64,000 bases of DNA from Absidia repens (lineage: Eukaryota; Mucoromycota; Mucoromycetes; Mucorales; Cunninghamellaceae), in the NCBI GenBank assembly GCA_002105175.1, contig MCGE01000028.1, forward strand, positions 124,001 through 188,000, in the 5' to 3' direction. Positions 20,728 to 32,746 of the stretch are shown here, piece by piece (the first letter of the stretch is position 1; each line of letters begins with the position of its first letter). The position numbers and the translations under genes are program-made. Under the pieces are notes generated by a model. It was not told where the DNA came from. It ran no database searches and was given only the letters and a program-made list of their open reading frames with translations.

Positions 20728-22391
20728 ATGATCCATTTGTCTTGTCAACACATTCATGATTGGACTTATTTTACTGAAGGAAATGCACATGTTATTCTAA
20801 AATATTCTGGAAACGATCCTACTTTGGTAAGACAATACTCTATAAAGGTGGAGTAGTTAATTCAACTTGTCTTTTTTTTTTTTAAGGCTGGCTATGTTTT
20901 ACGCTTGACCAAAAACATTAGTGATCAACAACTACCGGATGGATTTCATACCGACTTTCGCCAGCATATTATAACTACTTTGCTGGGATCCAAGTATTTA
21001 GATCATATGGTAAGAAAAACCTTTCACAAACTACTTGCTTGCTCACTCAACCATTTGAATTCTTTCTTTCTTTGTCTATGTAGATCCACGTTCAAGTGAC
21101 TCCAGAATTCATCAAAACCATTAACGACAAAATACACAACGATCGACCCTCGAAAAGACGCTCAGTGCTCATTCATCCTTCATCGCATGCGTCTTTGATG
21201 AAAAATTGGACGCTTTATTATGCACCAGAAGACACTTGGACGTTTGAACTCAAGGCAAGTTGCAAATGGTCAATATATTATTTCTTGTTTACTCATATTC
21301 CTTTATGATTGATTAGCCGAAATGGGGGTTTCTTCCAAAATCAGTTCATATCGACAAAAAGCACCAACAGCTGAAGAGAACCAAGTGCCGGTTCTGCATG
21401 CATCAACGACTACGGCAACAACACGATACAACAGACAACATGAAATCATCAGCATTGCACGATTATTGCCCTTTGGATTTATATTCTGATAATCCTCAGC
21501 GTATACGAAAAGCACTAACTTCCTCACTGACTCAACCTCACAATTACTTGAAACTATTCCACAATGGTCAATTGGTGCCGCATACCCATTGGAGATCTAC
21601 TTTTCCTTTACTTTTCAACCATCAGCAACAGCAACAGCAGCAGCAGTACTCGGGACAAACTTGTGCCAAAATATCAACAACAACCGTGGGCATGGGTCAT
21701 GATCATTGGATTAACATGATGGTGGATGTTCTGGTCAAAATTTTAACTGAAGACCCTATTTTGAAAATTTTGAAGCGACTACAGCAATCTTTGGATGAAT
21801 ATGATGTGGAAGGCATTTACCCCTTATATCAAAAATATGGCCAACAACCAACGCACGATATCAACCATTGGAAGTATATTGTGGAGCAATTTATGGGACG
21901 AGAACTTCAACAAAACCTCAATGACGGACATAAAAGTAAGTTTAAGATGAAAAACGAGTACAGAAAAAAAAAGGACAGGCTTACTTACTATCTTGAATGT
22001 GGCGGGGGGGTTTTTTTTTTTGAAAAACAACAAAACAGAAAACTTAGATAGAGACAAAGGAACAGGCTTAAAAAACATGGATGATGAAAAGGAAGAATTA
22101 CAAAGGCTATACGAATATCTAATCTCTATGACTCTCAAAGATTGCTCAGTGATGATTTGTATGACAAAAGGCATCCGAAACCGTCAAGGTGATACAGCTT
22201 TACCAAGTACAACAAGTAGGGCGATGGTTGAATCTTCCGGTCATTGTTTCCAATACCATATTAAGGTGGTCGATGTAGATATGAAAAAATGGAACAAGAT
22301 ACCTTTTTGGTTTGATTTGGATAAGCGGATTATTCAATACAATCTTCAGCAAGAACAGCAGCAACGGCATGGACAGATATGTTTAGATTAG
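20728..22391 (+). CDS. IPK1: Inositol-pentakisphosphate 2-kinase
   Basis: Five exons (20728-20826, 20887-21009, 21084-21254, 21317-21935, 22039-22391) give 454 aa. Family marks are visible in order: the N-lobe DWTYFTEGNAHVILKYSG (11-28), GYVLRLTK (~35-42), FELKPKWGFLPKS (~128-140), the Cys-rich KCRFCMHQ (~155) and, near the C-terminus, KVVDVDMKKWNKIPFW. The enzyme phosphorylates Ins(1,3,4,5,6)P5 at the 2-position to make phytic acid (InsP6), which serves mRNA export and pyrophosphate signalling in the nucleus. Intron 3 uses a GC donor (CTCAAG|GCAAGT), needed to keep the conserved ELK-PKWG junction. Gln and Thr-rich inserts lengthen it relative to yeast. The start ATG at 20728 is chosen because the EGNA motif then sits at the usual distance; an earlier exon cannot be excluded. 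Confidence 0.93.
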
Positions 22392-24705
22392 TTATAGATT
22401 TCAGAAGTCATTCCCCTATCCTTCATTTTGTATTACCGTTTTTAGTTTTTATTGTCTCCTATTGAAATGATGCGTTTTTTTTTTTTTGAAATAAAAAAAA
22501 CAAACTTTGTGAATGTGATTTTCTTACGGCTTACTTTATTGTTCCACGATGGGTTAGGATGTGGTTTTTGTGTTTATAATCTTGTTTTTTTAGTCACTAT
22601 GTAGGACATACTTTACAATGACAATGATGGGATAGAGAAAAGTGGGGTGTAAAGCCAAATAGAATGGGTGGTGATTGAAGAAACTAATGCATGACAAATA
22701 GGGAAGAAAAATATTTTTCCTTTTGAGCGGGGTATTTTTATGCAGCATCCCATGGAAAAAAATAGTTTAGAGAAAATCATGAGAAAAAAAAGTGATACGT
22801 CTTCAAGGGTCAAAAAAAAAAAACCTGACATTTGCTAATCCCGCGTTATGCGTAAAATGGTCCAATCTTTATGAAAAGTACCTTTTTGATGAAAAAAGAG
22901 AAAAGCCAAACCTAAAAGGTAATTCTTTCCTGGTTCAGATGAGCCTTCATCATCTGGATCCATATCATCATACCTGAACAAAAGATGGGGTAAAAAAAAA
23001 AAGGAATTTTCACAAGATAAGAGCAACTTTCGCAGCCAAAACATCGAGTGACCAAAATTAAGGTACAACAAAAAACAAAACTTATTTTTAAACTCATTAG
23101 ACATCTTGCCATATAAAGCGCATCGGTAATGACTACAGGTCAAATGTTCTACTTTTAGACTCTCTGAAGTCACCTTTTTTTTTTTTATTTCATCGAGGAG
23201 TAGGAACTTCCATGACGATGAATGACAAACCACAAAATTGGCTTTCTGTAAAAATTATACAATGTACCGATGGATAACAGAGGGCCGATAACAAAGAAAG
23301 CCAAGAATTCTCAATATCAAAGCATACCATTTCTTTTTTGTTCTTATCTGATTGAGACAAACCGGAAGCGATGAGACGGACGGGGATTTTCTTTTATTCA
23401 GTAGACTGACCGCGCGGTATAAGAATACCAAGGCACAAAAAAAACCCCACCATGGCACATTAAACTCCGCTAGATGGAAGATCGTCATCTATTGGACAAG
23501 AAATTGAGGAATTTTTTTTAGACGCTAGTGACATCCTTGGTCGTATCAGAGCAAAATACAGTAGGTTGGTCAAGTTTCTCTCTAATCTTTTTATTTTTAT
23601 TTTTACTCATAAAGTTGAAACTGCTGATCACTTTTTATGTTGCCATGACTCGTACTTGCAGCAGAAAATTAATACTGTTTTAAGTCCTTGCGTATATGCT
23701 TAATAAAGAAATCAATCACCATGGCCTTTTTCTGAAATTATCATTCAGAATCGTTTGATCATCCCACTTCCATCGGCAATCATTGTTTTTTTTAGACCAA
23801 CATTATTTTCTTACTTGGTAAAGTCACATTTTTAACTTTTTTTTTTTTTTTTTTTTTTTTTTACAAGGGATCAGTTCAAATCTGAAAAAGAAAAACACTG
23901 TTGGATCCCCGCATAACAGCGTGGTGTGCTGCCTCTTTTAGAATTTTTTGTGGTACTAGAGATTTTCGCGTGCGAAAAATAACCTGTTTCTTTTTTGATA
24001 AACCGCACGTTCCCTTTGTTTGGTTTTGACCATCAAGGATACATGTCATCATCAGTGGATATAGAATGGTTTTCTTTATCAATAATAATTCATTTTACTA
24101 TAAGCTAGGGACGACAATTGCAATAAAAAAGGATCACCGCTAGGCATTGTCCTGATTCAATTTGACAGCCAATGTATCTAGCGGTGTGTGAGTAAACGAT
24201 GTTTATTTTTGAAGGAGGAGTGTCGGAAAAAAAAAGAAAAAACACAGCAAGCAGGCCAGTTTTTTTTTTCTTTTTCAACAAGGCACTAAACCAAATAAAA
24301 AATATTGTTTGAGAACCGCATCTCAATGGGAAGTGTGAATCCCATCTTTCGTTGAGAAAAACAAAAAGGAAAATATGGAAAAAACTCCGCCCAGTTCCTT
24401 GATGTCTACTGAAAAAGGTTTCCCTTGTGTTTTTTCTTATCCTTCGTCTTTCTTTCTCGTGTTCAACACTTTTTTTTTTTTTTTTTTTTTTTACTTTTTT
24501 TCTTCCCTTCTTCCTCTCCTTTAGGTTTCATCAAACCATACAACCTTTCCTTTACCCCCCTCTCCTTCTCTTGTCACATTCTCCTTGATTTCTTCACACT
24601 AGTCAACTATTAACTCACACTCTCATTCTCTCTCCTTATAAACCATTCTATTTGACTATCTTCCCCTTTCCCTCTTCTATTCCTTTTTTCTACATCCTCA
24701 ACACA
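22392..24705. other. Long stretch with decayed coding-like fragments and the 5' region of the homeobox gene
   Basis: No complete gene was found. On the minus strand at 22920-22981 an exon-like segment with a CAG acceptor encodes YDDMDPDDEGSSEPGKN. On the plus strand at 23463-23575 an open segment encodes SSSIGQEIEEFFLDASDILG and continues to RIRAKYSR. Both look coding but end in stops or lack partners. T runs occur at 23838-23862 and 24471-24492. CT-rich sequence at 24530-24700 and an AACTCCGCCCAG box at 24384 probably belong to the promoter and leader of the next gene. Confidence 0.35.
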
Positions 24706-26801
24706 ATGTCCACAACTGATGCAATTACCGCAAACTCCAATATCGACAATGCCACGACTCTCACATCCACCAACAACACTACAAACTCAGATCCCTCCAA
24801 CTTGGACGCACCAACCACTTCGGTGCGAAAGCGGACTCGTGCAACAGCGGAACAACTATCAGTATTGGAAGACACCTTTGCTGCCAATGTCAGTCCCAAC
24901 AGCAAACTTCGTAAGGAACTCTCTGAACGTTTACAAATGAGTGAACGGTCTATCCAAATTTGGTTCCAAAATCGTCGCGCCAAGGTCAAACACATGCAAA
25001 AACGTGCTCAGATGCAAATGCAACAGGCTTCTATTCGTGCTCAGCTGTATCACTATCATCAACAACAGTATGGGATTCAACCTTATGGTGGAGGAGCACC
25101 TATCATGCCATTGCCTCAACAACAACAGCAGCAGCAGCAACAAGTGTATCCTCGTATTCCGTTACCAAGGTCATCCAGTGTCGACAGTAGTTCTTTACCT
25201 CAACAACAAATGTCCTCTTCTACATCTACCATGTCAACTCCACCAGCATCTACTTCATCTTCCTGTACATCATCTGCTTCACCAAATGCTTCTCTGGAAT
25301 CCTTAATACCCCCAACAAATCATCTCTCATACCCATTACAAGACACAACAGACTTCCCTGATTATTTACATGGTGGTCCTTTGTCCCCTTCACCAAGTCC
25401 TCATCATGTTTATTCTCCATCAGCTTGCTTATCATATCCACCTCATCCCCCTTCTCAAATGGATCCCAATACGGTTACCCCATCTTCTTCATTACCTTCC
25501 TTGGTAGCTGTGCCTGATGCTGGTCCTACTGCTATGTTGGCAACCCCACCTTCCTCCATGACTCCTGGAAATCTTACATCTACTCCTGCAACAACACCCC
25601 CATTGGCTTTAGTTGATCAGGCTACTGTCAGTCCCCAAGATATTTGGCCTTCTTCTGTACGTCCCGATGAACGTAAGTATTTTTAGTTTTTTTTCTCAAA
25701 TTCACATACACGTGTCTAAGTTGATCATTTCTATACTCACGAATTTTTATTTTTAAAATAGATGTTATGCGATCACAGTCCGTTGCTGCTGGATCATCAT
25801 CATTACAGTCAAAGCATGGAAACAGTACAGACTTACCCACACCACATCCAATTGAAAGATCACTGAGCAACCCACCCATGACGACCATTGATCCTTCCAA
25901 TTTGATGATGAATGGTAACACCAGCACCACATCTACATCACCAACCCTGGCTACCACTTCAAATGTCACTGCCCACTCCTCTGACATGAACTTGGGTCTG
26001 CAAGAACAACAAACATCTTTATCAAAGCCACCATCGACCAACACTGACATTCACCTGAATTGTACAACCTTGACCATTGGTACCTGGCATCGATTCAAAT
26101 TACGGGCATCGGATCTTGTATGTGTTTTCAAGAACAATGTTTTTGAATGGCGGATTGAAGACGCTGGGTGTCACTTTAAGATGGAAATTCCGCTGTCGTC
26201 GGTGGCCAGTATTGATTTTGTAGAAGACAACAATGTATTGGCGGATGTCCACTTTGATATTAGTGAAAGCCCTTCCTTTTACATGGAAACAACAACAACA
26301 ACAACAACTGGATCTCATTGGGTACAGTGTAGCGATTTTACTGAAGGAAAACAAGCCTCACGATTCTTCCGTCATTCATTGAAAGGTGTGTCTCAACATT
26401 TGAAGCAAGATCTGGTCATGTTGATGGATCAATGTCCTGAAACTCGTCGCTGGGTCCGGTTTGTAGAACAACAACAGCAACAACAAACATCTCAACCACA
26501 ATATCATCAACCTCATTTTCCTCAACAACACCAACAACAACCACAGCCACAACTAACCTCTTACTATCCAACACCTGATTATATACCGCAATCTCATCCT
26601 CACCATCCTCATCCTTCTGTGACCACCCATGATCCCATGTTGATGACTACAACTGCTGATCTATCCATGACAAGCCCCGACATGGCTTTCTCCTCGTCAA
26701 TGTATATTCCACCCACCCCTTCTTCATACTGGTCATCGATGTATCAAATGCCATCACCACAAACTCCCATGATGATGGGCGCATCCAGTTATCTGGTCTA
26801 G
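24706..26801 (+). CDS. Homeodomain transcription factor, PHX1/HOY1-like
   Basis: Two exons (24706-25672, 25762-26801) give 668 aa. A homeodomain lies at about 41-100, beginning RKRTRATAEQLSVLE and with helix 3 SIQIWFQNRRAKVKH. Gln- and Ser/Pro-rich tracts follow. A second globular region at about 424-560 starts LTIGTWHRFKLRASDLVCVF and includes FKMEIPLSSVASIDFVED; it resembles the conserved downstream domain of fungal Phx1/Hoy1/Pah1-type homeobox proteins. These factors act in stationary-phase survival, differentiation or hyphal growth in other fungi; the role here is inferred. The start is the ATG in the good context CACACAATGTC; frames extend upstream only through a non-ATG codon. The leader is strongly CT-rich. 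Confidence 0.9.
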
Positions 26802-27124
26802 TTTAGTTTAGCCTAGTTGAGTTTAGTGTTCTCCCTCGTCTCTCCCTCTTCCGACTATTTTTTTTTTCTCTTATATCATACAATCATCTCTTATAAATAT
26901 ATTTATATAGTATTCCACTAACCCCCTTCCCTTTTCCTGTTTTTTATATTTATCTTTGTATCTTCATTATCACTCCAACCATCCCCCACCCCTTGTATTG
27001 TATCATATTGATAATCCAAACAAAATAAAAAAAAGCCGTTTTTATTTTAAAAGGAATCCATACAATGATATTTGTCTTTTATTGATATATATATATATGT
27101 ATATGGAGTCTGTGTTATATGTCT

Positions 27125-27404
27125 GTGTATAAGTGTATAAGTGTATAAGTGTATAAGTGTATAAGTGTATAAGTGTATAAGTGTATAAGTGTATAAGTGT
27201 ATAAGTGTATAAGTGTATAAGTGTATAAGTGTATAAGTGTATAAGTGTATAAGTGTATAAGTGTATAAGTGTATAAGTGTATAAGTGTATAAGTGTATAA
27301 GTGTATAAGTGTATAAGTGTATAAGTGTATAAGTGTATAATTGTATAAGTGTATATGTGTATATGTGTATATGTGTATATGTGTATATGTGTATATGTGT
27401 ATAT
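27125..27404 (+). repeat. Octanucleotide minisatellite (GTGTATAA)n
   Basis: About 28 copies of GTGTATAA, one with a T substitution near 27337, are followed by about 6 copies of the variant GTGTATAT. The array lies between the 3' end of the homeobox gene and the 3' end of the Rho GEF gene. The minus-strand frames LIHLYTYT... across it are artefacts of the period-8 repeat. An AATAAA lies just before it (about 27023). Confidence 0.95.
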
Positions 27405-27522
27405 CTGTTGTATGTGTGGATGTGCAAATCGATGGGAACGAATTTTATTGGGGTCAAAAAAAAAGGAAGAAAAATGTCTAAATAAAGCTAACAAACTAAC
27501 CTATAGAGGGAACATCGTGATT

Positions 27523-28160
27523 TCATTTTTCTATAAATTTGAGTTGAAACACTAATTCGTTGCCACTAACACCATCCTCCATCACACAATGAATGGCTTC
27601 CAAAGGATCAGGTTTCAGACAGCGGATATTATTGCCAGGTATGACTTGCACAATATCGCCCTGTATCATATACAAAAACAGAAACAATAAACCCCAAAAT
27701 AATAATAATAGTAATACCACAAGGTGAGTTTCCTTTTTTTTTTTTTTTTTTTTTTTGCTATGCAACTTACGGAATTAATATCTCGGATTTCAATAAAGCT
27801 TGAGTCGAAGGCGACAAGGTATGGGTATCGAAAGGCAAATGCGGCAGGATGGCCTTCCCATTGCATCACCCAGTCTGGTCGTACACGTCGTCCCTTTTTG
27901 TCAATGTAAAATGCGAGATCTATATATAAAAAAAAGTTAGTTTATCCCCTACATCCTTTTAATATTATCATGCGCATAAATATAAACTCCGTTCCATTCA
28001 TCTTTGCTTACCATTGTAACATAACAGGATATCTGTATTTGGATGTCGAAACATGGATATAGGCCGAAGATCATACCGAGATGCCATGATGGTGTGATTT
28101 ACATCACTGGGATCCAATACACCTAAAAGATTGAGGTGAGTAAGTATTTTCGAGGTAAAT

Positions 28161-28198
<38 letters not shown>

Positions 28199-29659
28199 CC
28201 CGTCCTCTCATAAACTTACTTAAAACCCCTGCAGAGCCAACGTCAACCATTTGGAATCCTTTTGCGCTACCGATGCATAAGACATTTTTGAAGTATTGGA
28301 TTGATGTGGCTTCGCCTGGTATATAAAGATCCTTAAACACCCTGAGTCCTTCATGCTGGTGTCGTAATAAGGTGCCGAGTTGTCTTGTTTTCCTTCGGAT
28401 GCTTTGTTGTTTCTTCTTTTTGTTTTTGGTTGTTGAGCTATCATGAACTTCCAGTGCACGAATTGTCGAGGTCATAGCATTGTAACGTACATAGCATACA
28501 AGGGACCGTTCCACCGCTCCTGATTGTCCTTCCGATTTGTCCATCACTTTGCCCACCTTGAAGAAGGAGACATGGCTGCTGATTTTTCGACCGCGTCGGG
28601 AATGTGTAGTAGTGGTAGTGTTTCCATCGACTGTAGAATTGGTGGATGGTGACTTCGTTGTGATTTTCCGTAAGTGTCGATCACCGCCAATGATATCGTC
28701 GTCTTCGTCCATGCCATTATCGTCGTCATTGTTCAGTAGGGAATCCATAGCATAAGTAAATAATGTTTTATCTGCCAACACCAATATGAATTTGTTTTCC
28801 AGAATATCGATTTGTGAGACCTTTTCCATGGCTAATAGTCGGGTCACCTTCTTGTGATGTTTTCCACCAGATGTTAGATATACCCCTTGATCGCTACCAA
28901 TGATAATTGAATCACCTAGTATAAAAGAAGGTCAGTTTACAGGGGAATTGATTTCTACTAACGCCCACCAATTTTGCACAAAATATCTTAATTTTCTTAC
29001 TTACCAATAGTTGCTGCACAGTTGACCTTGTTGAATCCATTGAAGAAATCATTGTTAATGGGCATAACCTCGAACACTTTCTGTTTTTCCATGACTGAGT
29101 AGCGATAGGATTCAATTTTGTCCACCCATTGTCGCCTACTTGTAAATGTACTTGCATATAATGTTGTGGGACTGGCACCATGTCGACCGAGATGTACAAA
29201 ACTAACGGGGTAACCACTTTTCGTTCCAGTTGCCGGAGAAGATGATGCACTACTATTATTGGCGGCGTTTGACAGGACAGTCAAGTCAATGGAGGAAGTT
29301 GAGTCGTTTGTTTTATGCTGGCCATAAGGAAGAATAACACTCGCACGCTTCGTTTGGTCCGGTAATGAGATCGCAAGTAATCCAATAGGAATAGGCTAAA
29401 AAATAAAATAAACCAAAGATGGTGTGAGTGGCCCGCAAACTGTGATGGACAAAAACAAGATTTTTTTTCCTCTTTAAATTACCTTTCTGTATAGCTTGAC
29501 TTGCTCTACATCACCCACGAATTTTTGCTTGGTGATAATTAGGTAATGGTCCAAAAGATATACTTGAAGAGCCAAAGATTCAGAGCCAGCACCTTTTCTT
29601 TTAAGAGGTCCTTTCATGATGATCTGTCTATTTTCGTTGAGCAAGTCCAAATCCTATAC

Positions 29660-29690
<31 letters not shown>

Positions 29691-32600
29691 CAGTATGTAC
29701 TTTTTTTTTCTCTTCTCTTCTAATATTTTTCTTACTATTTCTGCAGAATATGATGAGTCTTGCAGTTTTTCCGCCAAGAGTTGCAAGTTAAACCGGTTTT
29801 CAGTTTTTCCCGTTTCGTGATTTACATTGGTGAGGTGTTCGCCGATAATTTTCATAGCTTTTGGAATGGTTTGCTGATCTGGGTGATCTTTGGATGTATG
29901 CTTCAAAATTTCTCGTAATAGCAAGGTGTATCTACCTACCCTCCCCAACACACGCACACAAATGAAAAGGATCAGTTTCATCTAGCATCGTAGATTATCT
30001 CATAATTATATTTTACCTAATCTGGTTGTGGGTTTCGTCAGGTAAGCATTCAGTTCCAATTTTCGAGATACCGGGAGGCGTTCGGTAGCCTATCCATTTT
30101 AATAGAACATAATTAGAAAGAGAAAAGAAATGGTAGTGCATGAGTAACAAACAATATATGCCATCATTTTTTTAATGTACCTGGACAAAAGAGGCGAATT
30201 CAGAATTTGTTGATTTTTCGGTTTCAAAAGTAGACTTTCCTACAATTTGATGAGCCCCGTATTGTACAAATGGAGTAAAGTGAGCAACATATTCCAACAC
30301 AATATCACCGACCTGGTGGACCACTGGGCTCCGTTTTTGTCGTTTCTGGAGCGCTTCGACGAATTTGCTATTGGCTTCATACACTTCCATAATATTCCAA
30401 AATATATCTCGAACCAAACCTTGGCGCCGCTCAGGTGGGTGGATAATATCGTCGGTTAATAAGGGTTGAATCCAGTGCTAAAATATAAACAATCAGTACA
30501 CAAAATATTCATACTATCGCATGGGAGCTTTTTTTTTCGGAGGGGGCTTCACTTACCATCTTCAAATAGACCAGGTCATCAACAAAATCCTTTTCAGTGT
30601 AGATAAATTCGAAGATGTTTTCTTGGCGTTTTCGATCTTCCTTGGTGAGCTTATCGACGACATGTTTCGGCACTGTGGTTGTCCATAATCGATCTTTCTA
30701 TAATATAAAAGAAAGAATGTTTGTATGCGTACGGGTGTTTATTTGAGTATTTGATTACCTTTTCGATGAGTGATGATTTGCTGGGAGAGCGATGTACAAA
30801 CTTTCCATGACTTGAACTTCTTGCTTGCTATTTAAAGAAAGATGGTAAAATGTGTAAGTGACTAACACCCAGAAATAGAACACACACACACAAACACAAA
30901 CTTATATACTGCCGTGGATGTTCCCGCCCTCTGCTCTTTCTTACTTGTTCCAATCGCCTAGGGCAAAAGACGCTATAGCAAAGTTTTTCACGAGTACAAG
31001 TGGGAGAATAACAATTTGATAAAAGAGTAAACACACCATTGGGATGATTGCTATCGTTAACCTTTTGTGAGTGATCGGTTGGGTAATTGATTTCGGATGC
31101 TTCATCGTCTTCACCAGTGGCAGCATAGTCGCTTTGCTGTTGCTGCAGTAGCAGCAGCTGTTGTTGTTGTTTTTGTTGTGATTTGCCATCATTTGCTGCA
31201 GTCGGTAATTGAGAGTGCCGTACGTTAAAATGTTCCGTGAATTGGTAAAGTTCTTGCCGAGAATCCCGTAGTCGGTTTTCATAGTTTACATCATGAAAGA
31301 ACTTCTGAGCATCCAAGGCACGTCCCATTAATAAAGCCAAATTCCGATCCTTGGTTTTTGTCAAAAAGGTCAATTTGTCCTACTCAAACACAAATCAAAA
31401 ACGAGGCCGTAATTAGAAAAATTCAGAACAAGTTCATTCCAGTTCAGTTTAGTATATATGTGTATTATATATGTATAAACTTTTTTCTTACTACTGCTTC
31501 CACACCATCGAAGGTGTCCTTGTATTTGATGCTATCCTTGATTTTCGTTCCCACAGTTACCCGCTCTTTAAATGCAAAGGCTACTTCAGATAGCATGGCT
31601 GGGTATATGGCCAGTTGATTGTCCTTGCTGCTGGTTGATGTTGAATGACAAGGAGAGGTGATCATTTCTCGAGAAGGCCGGACGGATTTTTCAAAAGAGA
31701 AGGACTGTGCTCGTTCCCCTTGAGAGCGGCGACTAGTGATACGTAAAGCTGTTGATGTTGGCAAATTATAAACGCTTTCTGCTGATCGTCGTAAAGGAAT
31801 AGATAAGGATGCCACCATTTCCGATTTTAGATAGTCTAATTTGTAAAATATAATTAAAGTATATAAATAATATGAGTAAATAGGCCCTTCCATACTTCAC
31901 CTACCCAGCATCCCCTTTCATCCCCTCCCTCCTTCAACTCCCTTCCCGTAGCCTCCCTTTTTTTTTGTCTATTTCCATCATCCACTTACTGCTTGTACGA
32001 GACATAGCTGACAATCTAGCTCGCATAGGTGCCGTTGTTTTGGATAATCGAGATAATAAACTAGTTTTGTCGCTTGATGGTGATTGCTGTAAAGGGTATT
32101 TTTCTTCGCTGTTGTCGCCGTTGCTGTTGTTGTTTGGGCTTTTGCTGACCAATATGGAAGGCTCCATAGTTGAAGAAGAAGCAAACAGTGTTTGAGTACT
32201 TTGTTGTCGTCGAAGGAAGTTGTGAGAAGATGAGTTGCTTTGTTGAGTTTCAGAAGGTTGAAGGTGAGAAGAAGGGTAACCAACATTGGCATCGACACCA
32301 CTACCACCACCACCATAAGAAGACGACGCAAACGTACTATGGCCACTATCGTTGTTGTTATTTCCAACTCGTAGACTATCCATGGTTTGCAAGCTAATAA
32401 TAGACCGTGTAGCTGTATCATCGTCCGTATCTTCGTAATCAGTGTGTCGTGAGTGTAAAGACGTGTCGTCAGCATGAATATTGGAGCAACCAGGCACTTT
32501 CAGGGACGCAAAAGCAATGGCGCCTTCAGGTCGATGGTCGAGCAAAAAGTCGTCGTCGTCACCCTCATCACGTAAAGGATAATCACTGTTGTTGTTACTT

Positions 32601-32746
32601 TTGTGTTGAGGAGGTTCGACTGCAGTGGAGGTCGTACTGATACTATGGCCGCTGCTGGCAGTGGATCGTTGTTGAATACCGTGTTTTCGATAATACTGTT
32701 CGCGTATAGATGCTGAAGGTGTGAGTCTTGTAGCCTGAGTGGTCAT
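27523..32746 (-). CDS. ROM2: Rho1 guanine-nucleotide exchange factor, ROM2/RGF1-like
   Basis: Fourteen exons join in phase: 31990-32746, 31492-31835, 30945-31379, 30759-30827, 30557-30697, 30181-30477, 30017-30089, 29736-29935, 29483-29653, 29005-29395, 28220-28915, 28012-28122, 27771-27919, 27523-27660. The 1323-aa product has a disordered Ser-rich N-terminus (1-330); a DEP domain (~335-410, AMLSEVAFAFKERVTVG); the conserved NGVFTLLSNCYSPTC..CPRRLEQ; a Dbl-homology domain (~560-770, RQENIFEFIYTEKDFVDDL and RYTLLLREILKHT); a PH domain (~775-930); and a CNH domain (~945-1310). Proteins of this build load GTP on Rho1 at the plasma membrane and drive the cell-wall-integrity MAPK pathway and glucan synthase. 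Low-complexity inserts lie inside the DEP-DH linker and the CNH. Intron 11 carries a 37-nt homopolymer. The symbol reflects architecture, not proven orthology. Confidence 0.93.
28162..28198. repeat. 37-nt T homopolymer inside a Rho GEF intron
   Basis: Uninterrupted T37 on the plus strand (poly-A on the coding strand) in the intron between 28122 and 28220. A similar A run lies at 29656-29687 in another intron of the same gene. Confidence 0.9.

Noticed and set aside
27042..27494. Minus-strand frames with LIHLYTYT repeats
   Set aside because: Produced by the 8-bp minisatellite (three units make 24 bp, so all frames stay open).
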